Source of the DNA: Bacillus cytotoxicus
GTDB lineage: Bacteria; Bacillota; Bacilli; Bacillales; Bacillaceae_G
DNA: 64,000 bases
NCBI RefSeq assembly: GCF_023715645.1
Contig: NZ_JAMBOP010000005.1
Span: 62,001-126,000 of the forward strand
Direction: 5' to 3'
Of this stretch, positions 44,601 to 55,285 are shown piece by piece. The stretch's first letter is position 1; each line of letters starts with the position of its first letter. Below the pieces are notes generated by a model, which saw only the letters and a list, made by a program, of their open reading frames with translations, searched no databases and was not told the origin of the DNA. Position numbers and translations under genes: made by a program.

Positions 44601-46361
44601 TTAATAAGGCTTAGAATATCCTAAGAAATGGCTGCTCCAATATGAGTTATTTAATGATGCTACTTTAACTCCCTTGTCCCCAGCTTGAATAAAGCTGCCA
44701 CCACCAAGGTAAATACCGATATGAGATGGACCAGACTTATATGTGTCTTTGAAGTAAATCAAATCGCCTGGCTGTGGGTTAGACGTATGTTGGAAGCTGC
44801 TCCAATATCCAGCTACGCTTTGACGACTGATTGAATAGCCAAATTTATGATATACGTGATAGATATAACCACTGCAGTCAACACCGTTTGCAGAAGTGCC
44901 GCCCCATACATATGGAACACCTTCCATTGATTGTGCGTATGAAAGTAGTGATGAAGTATCACGAGAGTTATTACTTGTATTGTTTTCACCAGGTTTTTGA
45001 GCTGAAGTATTTTCTTGTCCACCACTTACAGGTGTTTTAGATAAGAAGCGAGTTCCTACATAGCCAGTGCGGCCATTATAGTTAACTTTGCTCCAACCGG
45101 ATTCGTCTGCAAGTACTTGTACCTTTTGTCCTTGCGGTAGTGCACCGATTACACCGTAGTTTGTTCCAGCACCACCACGAACATTTAGTGCGCTTGCATT
45201 CACGTAATATGCCCCGCTTCCTTGAGCTGAAGTGTTATTATTGTTGTTTTCAGCAGGCTTTTGAGCTGAAGTATTTTCTTGTCCACCACTTACAGGCGTT
45301 TTAGATAAGAAGCGAGTTCCGATATAGCCAGTACGGCCGTTATAGCTAATTTTGCTCCAGCCATATTCGTCTGCAAGTACTTGTACTTTTTGTCCTTGTG
45401 GAAGTGAACCGATGATACCGTAGTCCATCCCAGCGCCGCCACGTACATTTAGTGAGCTCACATTGATGTAATATTCTCCACTTCCTTGAGTTGAAGTGTT
45501 GTTATTATTGTTTGTTGATGGATTGGATGTAGAAGTGCCGCCTTTTACAAATTTCACAAATTCGCTGCTAACATAACCTGTATTTCCGTTATGCTTTACT
45601 TTGAACCAGCCATTTTCAGCGCCAATAACGTTTAATGTTTGGCCTTTTAATACACCGCCAATGATGCCCTGGTATGTAGCTGGACCTGTACGAACACGTA
45701 AAGATGTAGCGTCTACAACATATGTACCGCCTGTTTGAACTGTAACGTTGTTGTTATTTTGTTGTTGGTTATCTTGTCCTGCGTTTGTATCAGAACCGCC
45801 TTTTGTTACATAGTCCTTGCTAACATAAGCGTTTTGTCCACCGTAGTTAATTTTGAACCAATCTTGTACTTCACCAGTGACTTGTACAACTTGTCCTTTA
45901 TGTACAGCGCCTAATTGTGTATGTGATGTGCTAGGGCCTGTACGAACACGAAGGGAAGATACATTTACTGTATAATTTCCGCTTGCTGGTTGAACAGTTG
46001 TGTTGCCTTGTGATTGAGAACCATTGTTAGAAGTGCCTGTATTTACAAATTCGCCACTAACATAGCCAACTTTTCCGTTATAGCTAATTTTATACCAGCC
46101 GTTTTCTTGGCCAATTACGTTTAGTGTTTGTCCTTCATATACACGAGATGAAACGTCAGAATTGGTGCTAGGACCTGTACGAACGCGTAATACGTCTGCG
46201 TTTACTGTGTATTTTGTATCACTTTTTGGAGCTGCTTTAGTTGTTTGTGCTGCAGGCTGTTGTGCGGTTTGTCCAGGTGTTTCTGCCTGAACGGTGCCCA
46301 TTGCCGGGGCTGCTGCACCTGCTACAGACACTGCTGCAAGACCAGCAAGATATTTTTTCAT
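44601..46361 (-). CDS. Exported NlpC/P60 endopeptidase with five SH3 domains (EntFM/CwpFM-like)
   Basis: 586 aa. ATG 46361 opens a signal peptide MKKYLAGLAAVSVAGAAAPA; upstream codons lack a site. Five bacterial SH3 domains follow, each starting VNADVLRVRTGPST-like, separated by N/T/Q-rich linkers. The C-terminal NlpC/P60 domain has VDCSGYIYHVYHKFG (catalytic Cys) and GPSHIGIYLGGGSFIQ (catalytic His, then Gln as third residue). It cuts peptidoglycan stem peptides. SH3 units 4 and 5 with their linkers are a recent tandem duplication of 264 bp (44999-45526). EntFM-type proteins affect cell shape, adhesion and virulence in B. cereus. Confidence 0.93.
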   Translation of the reverse strand: MKKYLAGLAAVSVAGAAAPAMGTVQAETPGQTAQQPAAQTTKAAPKSDTKYTVNADVLRVRTGPSTNSDVSSRVYEGQTLNVIGQENGWYKISYNGKVGYVSGEFVNTGTSNNGSQSQGNTTVQPASGNYTVNVSSLRVRTGPSTSHTQLGAVHKGQVVQVTGEVQDWFKINYGGQNAYVSKDYVTKGGSDTNAGQDNQQQNNNNVTVQTGGTYVVDATSLRVRTGPATYQGIIGGVLKGQTLNVIGAENGWFKVKHNGNTGYVSSEFVKFVKGGTSTSNPSTNNNNNTSTQGSGEYYINVSSLNVRGGAGMDYGIIGSLPQGQKVQVLADEYGWSKISYNGRTGYIGTRFLSKTPVSGGQENTSAQKPAENNNNNTSAQGSGAYYVNASALNVRGGAGTNYGVIGALPQGQKVQVLADESGWSKVNYNGRTGYVGTRFLSKTPVSGGQENTSAQKPGENNTSNNSRDTSSLLSYAQSMEGVPYVWGGTSANGVDCSGYIYHVYHKFGYSISRQSVAGYWSSFQHTSNPQPGDLIYFKDTYKSGPSHIGIYLGGGSFIQAGDKGVKVASLNNSYWSSHFLGYSKPY

Positions 46362-46494
46362 AGTTTGTCGATTCCTTTCTGTCTGTATTTTAGGTGATGA
46401 AAAAATTACCAACTACTAAAAATTTTAAGATGGTTGTCGACTGATGTCAATGCTTATAGCCAAATCCATATATGACAAAAAGCTTAAAAAAAAA

Positions 46495-46520
46495 GAAAGG
46501 TGCCAATTTGCACCTTATTC
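46495..46520 (-). terminator. Terminator of dat
   Basis: AAGGTGC-AAATT-GCACCTT on the minus strand followed by TCTTTTTTTTT. Confidence 0.9.
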
Positions 46521-46571
46521 TGTAAATTATATCTATGTATTTACAATAAATAGATAGATATTCATTTAGTT

Positions 46572-47444
46572 TTAAGGTAAAAAGGCGTTGGAAGTAGAAA
46601 AGCTTTGCATAAATGTTTTTTGTAGTAATTTTGTGATGGGGCCTACTTGCCCGTTTTGAATAGAGGTTCCATCTAGATGGGTAAGCGGCATTACTTCAAA
46701 GGTTGTGCCTGTAAAGAAACATTCATCTGCTTTATATACATCGTGAATGCCAAATAATTCTTCTCGCAAAGAAAGATCTAATGTATGGGCAAGCGATATA
46801 ATATATTGCCGAACAATACCGTTTAAAATGAGATGATTTGCAGGATGGGTGTATAGTACGCCATTTTTCACAAGAAAGAAGTTAGAATGACTACCTTCTG
46901 TGACAATGCCATTTCGAACGAGAAGAGCTTCTTTGCAACCTCTTCGCTCTGCTTTTGTATTAGCTAGTATATTGGGTAATAAATTTAATGATTTAATATC
47001 GCAGCGAAGCCAGCGAATATCGGACTCTGTTATCGCACGAATTCCATATTCAATCCATAAAGTAGGGCGCTCTTTTTTTCGAATGTAAGCATAAATAGTT
47101 GGAGTAGCATCAAAAGAGAAGGCATGAACACGAGGATTGACACCTCGGGAAATTTGTAAATAAATGATGCCGTCTACTTGAAATTGATTTTTTTCAAGTA
47201 GTTCGTATAAGGATGAGATAAGCTCAGCTTTTGACAGGGCGAGAGATAGCTCAATTTCTTCCATAGAGTGGTATAACCTTGTTATATGTGGATCTAATAA
47301 GTGCAAAGTACCTTTATAAATACGAATAACTTCATATATGCCATCACCGAACTGTAGACCGCGCTCTTCTAAATCAATATGAGGTTGTTCTTTTGCTGTA
47401 TCAATGATTTTTCCATTCCATAATACAAAGCGTTCATACTTCAT
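46572..47444 (-). CDS. dat: D-amino acid aminotransferase
   Basis: 290 aa, PLP fold type IV. ATG 47444 follows GGAAGGGG; a longer ATG-less extension to 47480 covers that site. Marks include LEERGLQFGDGIYEVIRIYK at the N terminus, CDIKSLNLLPNILANTKAER with the PLP Lys, EGSHSNFFLVKNG and GITR-like NGIVRQYII. It interconverts D-alanine and D-glutamate with their 2-oxo acids, feeding peptidoglycan synthesis. The leader holds a 9 bp perfect hairpin and a second one (see 47528-47610). Confidence 0.93.
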   Translation of the reverse strand: MKYERFVLWNGKIIDTAKEQPHIDLEERGLQFGDGIYEVIRIYKGTLHLLDPHITRLYHSMEEIELSLALSKAELISSLYELLEKNQFQVDGIIYLQISRGVNPRVHAFSFDATPTIYAYIRKKERPTLWIEYGIRAITESDIRWLRCDIKSLNLLPNILANTKAERRGCKEALLVRNGIVTEGSHSNFFLVKNGVLYTHPANHLILNGIVRQYIISLAHTLDLSLREELFGIHDVYKADECFFTGTTFEVMPLTHLDGTSIQNGQVGPITKLLQKTFMQSFSTSNAFLP

Positions 47445-47527
47445 ATTTTCCCCTTCCTTCTCCGAGTAGTGTTTGCACATACAAATTCGAAGGTTGACAG
47501 AAAGAATCCTGCTTTATGATATAAAAA

Positions 47528-47610
47528 AAGCAACGTTCTATCGTAGAACGTTGCGTAAGGAGGGTAGCTTGTTTGTTAGGGACAAAGCTTACATGTTTTA
47601 TTATAAATAT
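47528..47610 (-). promoter_or_regulatory. Two adjacent stem-loops in the dat upstream region
   Basis: On the minus strand AAGCTTTGTCCC...GGGACAAAGCTT-like arms (47561-47592 region) are followed by GCAACGTTCTAC-GATA-GAACGTTGC and TTTTTTT. The second is a terminator-grade hairpin about 85 bp before dat. It could end read-through from upstream or attenuate dat. Confidence 0.5.
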
Positions 47611-47666
47611 ATTTCGTGAATTTCATGTAAAATTTTGGTGAAGGTTGTGTAATGCTTACAAAGCTA

Positions 47667-47700
47667 TAAAAAAAAGACGCTGATTACTCAGCGCCTTTTT
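47667..47700 (-). terminator. Terminator of LTA synthase gene
   Basis: AAGGCGCTGAGTAATCAGCG followed by TCTTTTTTTT; it begins in the last codons. Confidence 0.8.
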
Positions 47701-49606
47701 CTTTAATTGCAGTTTTGATTGTACCTGTTTTTGTTTTGTTTCCATCATAGAAGCGAAGTAAGTCACCTTCAATAATCTTATCTGACATGTGCAATTCATT
47801 TTGAGCACGGTCAACCATTGCTTGTGCTTCAGCTTTCGGTACTTGTGCAACTTCACCTGTTAGGCGGTTGTAGAATGTGCTATTCGTATACATGTATTGA
47901 TCTGTAACGAAGCTTCCATCACGTAATACGACAAATGGTTTGCGTTCTGGTGCGAACAAGTCATGCCCGAAGTGAATATCATTTGTTGTATCAACACCTA
48001 GTAAGTGAAGGATTGTTGGTTTTACATCAATTTCTCCAGCAGGTGCTGAAATTGTTTTACCTTCTTTTTGACCAGGAACGTGAATGAAGAACGGTGTACG
48101 TTGTAAGTTCATATGGTCAAATGTTGTAATTGCTTCTTTTCCTAAGAACTGTGCCATTGCACGGTTATGGTTTTCAGAAATACCATAGTGGTCACCGTAG
48201 AATACAATAACAGAGTTATCGTAAAGACCTTCTGCTTTTAAACGTTCAATAAAGTGTTTTAACGCTTCGTCTAAATAGCGAGCTGTTACTACGTAATTAT
48301 CAAATACATCGTCACCAGAGTTATAAGGTTCAATTAATTTTATTGCCTCATTATAATCAAATGGATAATGGTTTGTTAATGTAAGGAAACGTGTATAGAA
48401 TGGTTTCTTAATATTTTTTAACATACCCACTGATTGATCAAAGTACTCAATATCTTTTAAACCCCAACCTAATTTTGTTTCAGGTGTAATTTTATAATCT
48501 AATTCGTTAAAGTAACGATCGTAACCAAGTGCTGGGTACACGATGTTGCGGTTCCAGAACGTTGCGTTGTTCGCATGGAATACAGCTGTGTAATACCCTT
48601 GGTCATGCAAAATTTCTGGTGTTGCAACAAATTCATTGTTACCGTGTGTAAAGAATACAGCGCCGCGATCTAATGGATATAATGAGTTGTCTACAAGAAA
48701 CTCTGCATCAGATGTTTTTCCTTGGCCTGTTTGATGATAGAAGTTGTCAAAGTAATAGCTTTCTTTTGCAAATTGGTTTAAGAATGGTGTCACCTCTTGG
48801 CCGTTTACTTTCGCGCCAATTAAGAATTGCTGCATGGACTCAAGAGATACAACAATTACGTTTTTCCCTTTTGCTGCGCCGAACATATTTGGGTCTGGCT
48901 TTTCTTGTACTGTCTTCACATAGTTTTCTGCTTCTTGCAGCTTGCTTCCATCTGCAAATGCTTTTTGTGAACTTGATTTTGCTTGTAAGCCAAGATCGTA
49001 TATTTGGTGTGTGTATAAACCTAAGTTTTTCACAAGCATGACGCGGTCAAATGAACGCGTTAATAATTCAGGACGCTCTGTTTCTGCAAGTCCTAAGTTT
49101 GCAAAGAAAATTGCAATTGTTGATACAAAATATAGTGAGCGCATTGGACGTGAAACACGTTCTGTTTTTGCATACTCTTTCTTTTTCTTTAACAAAATAA
49201 AGAAGAAGATAAGATCCGCAAATGCAACAACAATTTTGTAGTTAAAGAGCGATTTTACACTAGAGCCAAGACTACTGAAGTTTGACGTTTGTCCAAGTAC
49301 AGGTAATGTTACGAAGTCGTTATAGAAACCATAGAACATTACGTTACCAACAAGAACAATAGTAAGGACAAAGTCGATTCCAAGTGCAATATAATTACGT
49401 TTTTTTCCTTTTGCAAATAATGCAAGACCCACTAGGAATAATGATGTTGCTAATGGGCTAATAAATAAAATAAATTCTTGCATGAAAGACTCTAGTTTTA
49501 AGTCGAAGCTAGTTCGTGTAATAATGTACGTTTTTAACCATAATGTAATGGCGACAAAGAAAGTAAAACGCACGTTTTGAAATTGTGATTTTAAAGATTC
49601 CTTCAT
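47684..49606 (-). CDS. ltaS: Lipoteichoic acid synthase (LtaS family)
   Basis: 640 aa. Five N-terminal membrane segments (to ~residue 175) are followed by the extracellular sulfatase-fold domain from ~215. NVIVVSLESMQQFLIGAKVN holds the metal Glu, QTGQGKTSDAEFLVDNSLYP the nucleophile Thr, and VIVFYGDHYGISENHNRAMA the Asp/His metal ligands. It polymerises glycerol phosphate from phosphatidylglycerol on the outer leaflet. Bacillus genomes carry several paralogues; which one this is cannot be told here. A ~590 bp gap with one repeat copy precedes it. Confidence 0.94.
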   Translation of the reverse strand: MKESLKSQFQNVRFTFFVAITLWLKTYIITRTSFDLKLESFMQEFILFISPLATSLFLVGLALFAKGKKRNYIALGIDFVLTIVLVGNVMFYGFYNDFVTLPVLGQTSNFSSLGSSVKSLFNYKIVVAFADLIFFFILLKKKKEYAKTERVSRPMRSLYFVSTIAIFFANLGLAETERPELLTRSFDRVMLVKNLGLYTHQIYDLGLQAKSSSQKAFADGSKLQEAENYVKTVQEKPDPNMFGAAKGKNVIVVSLESMQQFLIGAKVNGQEVTPFLNQFAKESYYFDNFYHQTGQGKTSDAEFLVDNSLYPLDRGAVFFTHGNNEFVATPEILHDQGYYTAVFHANNATFWNRNIVYPALGYDRYFNELDYKITPETKLGWGLKDIEYFDQSVGMLKNIKKPFYTRFLTLTNHYPFDYNEAIKLIEPYNSGDDVFDNYVVTARYLDEALKHFIERLKAEGLYDNSVIVFYGDHYGISENHNRAMAQFLGKEAITTFDHMNLQRTPFFIHVPGQKEGKTISAPAGEIDVKPTILHLLGVDTTNDIHFGHDLFAPERKPFVVLRDGSFVTDQYMYTNSTFYNRLTGEVAQVPKAEAQAMVDRAQNELHMSDKIIEGDLLRFYDGNKTKTGTIKTAIKEKGAE

Positions 49607-49809
49607 CCATTTTCACCCTTTCTCTATCAGGCTTGGTCATTTTTTGAGAGATAAATGCTAAAATAAAAAATACATAGTTTTCTTTGCCATGGATAGAGTT
49701 TTTTCTTTCGTACATCCATATATGACCTGAACTATGCATACCTTTTTGTTTTCCTGCCTCGATGTTGTTCCATAAGCACAACGTCATTTTTGTATTATAC
49801 AACAAAATT

Positions 49810-50341
49810 GAGCTATTAGGAACACACTGTAATTTTACATTTTTTGTATCTTTTCAATTGTGGCTGACAGTGAAAACTTTAACATTGGTTTATATGCTCG
49901 TCAACTAAAAAATATAACAAAAATGGGGAAGGATATGTAGTGAAACTGCGTATGATATATTGAGAAATTTTTTAAAAAATACATACCGAACACTTGTTCT
50001 TTTTGTGTTTGTTTGATAAAATGAGAGTACATGATAAGTAGCGTTGCCAGCTAGAACCAACGACACAAAAAACTTAGATGGACGAGAGCATCTGGTCTTG
50101 CATAGAAGCGCCGGTTCCTTTTTCTGTCATATGCAAGATTTAATAACAAAGGGAGAAGGCTAGTAGCGATTATGTTGTATCCTGCTATAGCAGAGATTTG
50201 TATGTTAGCAAATCAAAAGGAATGTATGTAGAAATAAATATGGAATTTGATCGCCTGCTAATAAAATATTCTTACCAAATTTCTTCATTTTGTCACAAAT
50301 TTCCCGCAAATGGCGGGAGAATAACGAGGGGAGTTTTCATA
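49810..50341. other. Gap with a minus-oriented bcr-like copy
   Basis: About 50070-50220 is an inverted repeat copy (GACGAGAGCATCTGG, ATAGAAGCGCCGGTTCC, GCAGAGATTTGTATG). The rest is AT-rich and holds promoters for the divergent genes. No gene is seen. Confidence 0.65.
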
Positions 50342-50707
50342 GTGAAGGAGAATTTTTCAGTCGAAGCGTTTTGGAATAAAGTGAAAACGGCGGCAATTAA
50401 GGCGGGACATTCAGTCATTTATACTAGTTTGTTACTGTTTTATGTATTGCAAAAACGAGATGTTCCAAAACGAGTAAAGTTTGTAATTATTGGTTCTCTT
50501 GCGTACTTTATTGCACCGATTGATGTGATTCCTGATTTTGTAGCTGGACTTGGTTATACAGATGACTTAGGTGCATTAACAGCTGCACTCATACAAGCTG
50601 CTATGTATGTGGACGAAGAAGTGAAAGAACAAGCGCGTACAAAACTAGGAGAATGGTTTGGTTCTGATGTGGATACGTCACTTATCGATCAAAAGTTAGA
50701 TTCATGA
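50342..50707 (+). CDS. YkvA-like DUF1232 membrane protein
   Basis: 121 aa. GTG 50342 follows GAGGGGAG; the long ATG extension from 50198 crosses a repeat and is not credible. The DUF1232 core is LAYFIAPIDVIPDFVAGLGY followed by TDDLGALTAALIQAA. One or two membrane segments. The function is unknown; such proteins are widespread and often tied to envelope stress. A hydrolase-like membrane gene follows 30 bp later. Confidence 0.87.
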   Translation: MKENFSVEAFWNKVKTAAIKAGHSVIYTSLLLFYVLQKRDVPKRVKFVIIGSLAYFIAPIDVIPDFVAGLGYTDDLGALTAALIQAAMYVDEEVKEQARTKLGEWFGSDVDTSLIDQKLDS

Positions 50708-50736
50708 AGTGAAACGTCTAACGGAAGGAATGGGAT

Positions 50737-51231
50737 ATGCCATCAGGAAAAACACATACGAAGATAAACTTAGTTTCTCTTCCTATCTTATTATTTATGC
50801 TTTTCTCTTACGGGGTAACAAATTTTGATTTTTTACTTACGTTTGCGATTGGGTTTATTGTTGGAACGTACTTTTTAACGCCGGATCTGGATATTCATAG
50901 TGCCGCATATCGGAAATGGGGATTCCTTCGCATCTTTTGGTATCCATATCGAATTGTGATGCCGCATCGCTCACCGCTTAGCCATACCATTATTATTGGT
51001 GATTTAATTCGTCTTCTTTACATGCTGCTTGTTTTCTCACCGTTTTTATATGTGTTAAATAAAACGGTGCTAGAGGGAAAACTAGCGGAGATTGCAAAGG
51101 TACATGAGGTGGGAATTTCCACGTTTATACTGGGCGTTATAGCTGCTAGCGCATTACATATTGTAGCGGACGGCGTCAATACAAGGCGAAAAAAGATGAT
51201 GCGCCGTAAATGGAGAAAAAGAAGACGGTAA
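50737..51231 (+). CDS. DUF2227-like membrane metal-binding protein
   Basis: 164 aa, ATG after GGAAGGAATGGG. PSGKTHTKINL supplies a His, FLTPDLDIHSAAYRKWGFLR two Asp and a His, and MPHRSPLSHTIIIGD two more His, the pattern of the DUF2227/YdjM-like membrane hydrolase group. Three or four membrane segments; very basic end (KKMMRRKWRKRRR). It is encoded with the DUF1232 gene and ends in a terminator. The substrate is unknown. Confidence 0.85.
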   Translation: MPSGKTHTKINLVSLPILLFMLFSYGVTNFDFLLTFAIGFIVGTYFLTPDLDIHSAAYRKWGFLRIFWYPYRIVMPHRSPLSHTIIIGDLIRLLYMLLVFSPFLYVLNKTVLEGKLAEIAKVHEVGISTFILGVIAASALHIVADGVNTRRKKMMRRKWRKRRR

Positions 51232-51265
51232 AAGCACTTGCGTATTGCAAGTGCTTTACTTTTAT
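51232..51265 (+). terminator. Terminator after DUF2227-like gene
   Basis: AAAGCACTTGC and GCAAGTGCTTT stem, then ACTTTTAT. Confidence 0.9.
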
Positions 51266-51280
51266 ATAGCGACTTATATG

Positions 51281-51322
51281 AAGCGGAGCTGACTAAAAAG
51301 TGAACTTTTTAGTCAGCTCCTT
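51281..51322. terminator. Second, longer stem-loop, bidirectional
   Basis: GGAGCTGACTAAAAAGT pairs with ACTTTTTAGTCAGCTCC, 17 bp without mismatch. Confidence 0.8.
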
Positions 51323-51482
51323 TCAATTTTCGGTATGATTCAGTTCAGCAGATCGATAACTTGATTGTCGAATATCGTCGAAGAATCTTTAAATCATGTC
51401 GAAGCGCCGATAAATTATAAAAAGTAGTCGATATATCGTGAAAAGCACCGATATATTGCAAAGAACAGTCCTTATTTACAAA
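51323..51482. repeat. Short stretch of repeated CGATATAT-like motifs
   Basis: TCGAATATCGTCGAAG, AGTCGATATATCG and ACCGATATATTGC recur here; similar CGATATATTG units occur at 31680-31720. It has no coding value and looks like a decayed small repeat family. Confidence 0.5.
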
Positions 51483-51656
51483 TTATTTAGCTGTGACATC
51501 TTTCATTGCTTCTGAAATACGATCAACCGTTGCTTTTCCAGCATCTTCAACAGTATCAATTGCGTTTTGCATTGTATCGCTTGCTGCTTCAATGCCGCGT
51601 TTTGTTTTGTTGCGTCCTTCGTCAATAGCAGATTGATTTCGATTTTGTTCAACCAG
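51483..51656 (-). CDS. 57 aa helical small protein with apparent CTG start
   Basis: The frame reads (M)VEQNRNQSAIDEGRNKTKR then GIEAASDTMQNAIDTVEDAG and ends SEAMKDVTAK. The only start-like codon after the upstream stop is CTG at 51656, exactly eight bases after a perfect AGGAGG. ATG, GTG and TTG are absent at the start in this frame. The product is an amphipathic repeat-like helix resembling small YtxH/CsbD-type stress proteins, but no family is certain. Confidence 0.65.
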   Translation of the reverse strand: MVEQNRNQSAIDEGRNKTKRGIEAASDTMQNAIDTVEDAGKATVDRISEAMKDVTAK

Positions 51657-51782
51657 TTACTATTCCTCCTAAAGTCAGGTTTCAACTTTAGTATAACAGT
51701 TTATTTTTTGTAACAATCATTGGCATTATCACGTATGTTCAAGCTTATTATTTAACTTGGATGATTCCATAAACAAAAATAA

Positions 51783-51818
51783 AGAGGGATTCTCGTATAA
51801 GGAGATCCCTCTTTTTGA
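51783..51818 (-). terminator. Terminator of the CotB-like gene
   Basis: AAGAGGGAT and ATCCCTCTT stem with T run on the minus strand. Confidence 0.88.
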
Positions 51819-52514
51819 TTATTTTTGATTTTGATAAGGAAAATGAACTGTTTTAATATGATGTAAATTGAAATGAAAATGCTGATTACGTGCTGTGATG
51901 AGTTCAATTTGACTGTCAGTTACATCTGTTAATTTTCCAACTTTGTAATTATTTATGCCTAAATCAAGTAATACAATATGTTGTTTTAGCTTTTTCATTT
52001 GCTCAGAAAACGTTCGAGCAAGTGTAAGTTTGGATGCTGTTGGTGAGAGTTTTTCTTTTTCTAATCCGTAAGGTGTTTCGGCACCTTTATACGGAATCAG
52101 ATATTTGACGTGATGAAATGGGACGTATAACGTTTGATAGACAGGTGAGAGGAAGACAAAATAGTCATTCATAATATGAGTGACATACCCATGTAAATAA
52201 TGTTCTTGTGATAGTGCGAGTTCAATAAATTGACCTTTTGCCATCTGGAGTGTTTTTCGAAGTGAAATTGTGGATTCTGTTGATGATATATTTTGTGGCA
52301 GTAAAGATTCCGGAATTGTGAGATTTTCAAGGAGTGCGGATGCTTTGAGGGGAGTTAAATGTTGAATGTGTAAACTAGAGATATACATGTATTTTTCTCC
52401 ATCATACAATACGATAATATCGGAACCTTTATCAATGATAATTCCTTCAAATAAAAGTTGTCCTGATAATAATACTTGCACCGGTTGACTGATATATTTT
52501 TGTAAATCAAGCAT
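51819..52514 (-). CDS. Triple beta-repeat protein resembling spore coat CotB N-terminal region
   Basis: 231 aa. ATG 52514 follows AAAGGAGATT; upstream in-frame codons lie over the site. Three ~55-residue units each end in a similar motif: MYISSLHIQHLTPL, LYVPFHHVKYLIPY and FHFNLHHIKTVHFP. The units have the strand pattern of small Sm-like barrels, as in CotB repeats of Bacillus spore coats. There is no signal peptide, which fits a spore coat protein made in the mother cell. The assignment is from pattern only. Confidence 0.55.
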   Translation of the reverse strand: MLDLQKYISQPVQVLLSGQLLFEGIIIDKGSDIIVLYDGEKYMYISSLHIQHLTPLKASALLENLTIPESLLPQNISSTESTISLRKTLQMAKGQFIELALSQEHYLHGYVTHIMNDYFVFLSPVYQTLYVPFHHVKYLIPYKGAETPYGLEKEKLSPTASKLTLARTFSEQMKKLKQHIVLLDLGINNYKVGKLTDVTDSQIELITARNQHFHFNLHHIKTVHFPYQNQK

Positions 52515-52544
52515 AATAATCTCCTTTTTTGTAATTAAATGCAT

Positions 52545-52920
52545 TCCCTCTCCTCAGTTTTAAGCTAAGAAAATCAATTTCACCCAATAATATAAGTAAA
52601 ATAGCGTGAAAATGACAGTTGGAGAATGTAGATTTCATATACGTAACCCAACTGTTGCTGGAATTGCTTTGTTTATTCTTTTTGGTCGCCCAAAGATGAT
52701 GAGTATAGTTCCGGTGAATTGTAAGTTTATCAACTCTTTCAATCCTGTTCTTATAGTGAAGAGTCCTACACCGGCTTATACTACATGTGTATGAATTGTG
52801 GATGCGGCTTGTACTAAGTGGAATAACTATTTTTGAATGAAAAATAAAAAATGTAAATATCTTTGCATTTTTTAGACAATGATGTATGATAGGGGCGTAG
52901 TAAAAATTAAATCAGTGATA
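52545..52920 (+). other. Gap before TPP riboswitch
   Basis: A 62-codon open stretch at 52606-52794 has a GTG start without a ribosome binding site and no recognisable relatives, so I leave it out. The promoter of thiC should lie in the last ~60 bases: TTTAGACAATG and TATGATAGG are close to a -35 and -10. Confidence 0.4.
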
Positions 52921-52923
52921 AAC

Positions 52924-53017
52924 TGGGGGTGCCCGTAGAGCCGGGCTGAGAGAGAAGCGTGTTGAAGCTTCTTAACCCTTTGGACCTGATCTGGTTCGTA
53001 CCAGCGGAGGGAAGTTG
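52924..53017 (+). ncRNA. TPP riboswitch (THI element)
   Basis: GGGGGTGCCCGTAGAGCCGG and GCTGAGAGAGAAGC followed by CCCTTTGGACCTGATCTGG and CAGCGGAGGGAAG are the conserved THI box blocks. Binding of thiamine pyrophosphate favours the terminator hairpin that follows and stops thiC transcription. Confidence 0.97.
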
Positions 53018-53045
53018 TCGGCTTTACATAACAATGCCTTTATGT

Positions 53046-53083
53046 AGCCAGGTCCTATTCTTTATGATGGGCCTGGCTTTTTT
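53046..53083 (+). terminator. Riboswitch-controlled terminator upstream of thiC
   Basis: AGCCAGGTCC and GGGCCTGGCT stem followed by TTTTTTG, about 120 bp before thiC. Confidence 0.9.
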
Positions 53084-53188
53084 GTTTGGCGTTGCAAGCC
53101 GCTAATTCTCATCCTTGTCACAAGAAAAGCAGAAACGGCTAGAGATTTTAGCCGCAGAAGCTAGATCGAAAGAAAAGTGAAGACATAG

Positions 53189-54964
<1,776 letters not shown>

Positions 54965-54984
54965 GTGGGAAAACAGTGAAAAAA

Positions 54985-55285
54985 CCTTGAAAGAAAAACC
55001 TTTTCTTTTTTAGGGGGGCGAGAGCGACTGGCCGTGTGTGAAAGCGTTCAGTGCCTGATTGTGCCCCGTGCGATGTGAAACAAAAATAGGGAGCGAGTGA
55101 AGGTCCTGTTTCGTGTGACGGCAGTTTATGAGATGGAAAATGAACATAAAAGCTTTGTGAGGTTGTCGAGAGCGACTGCCGTGTGTGGAAGCGTTCAGTG
55201 CCTGATTGTGCCTCGTGCGATGTAAAACAAAGGTAGAAAGTGGAGAGCCTGCTTTGTTTTGTGTGCTAGGATCTTAAATAGAAAG
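54985..55285 (-). repeat. Two tandem bcr-like copies, minus orientation
   Basis: GCGAGAGCGACTGGCCGTGT and TCGAGAGCGACTGCCGTGTG are each followed by GAAGCGTTCAGTGCCTGATT and GTGCGATGT-AAACAAA. The copies are about 150 bp apart and more diverged from the others. Confidence 0.85.

Noticed and set aside
50198-50341. 48-residue N-terminal extension of the YkvA-like protein
   Set aside because: It runs back into a dispersed repeat copy, and the GTG at 50342 has the proper ribosome binding site.
52606-52794. 62-codon open frame before the TPP riboswitch
   Set aside because: GTG start without ribosome binding site and no recognised relatives on either strand.
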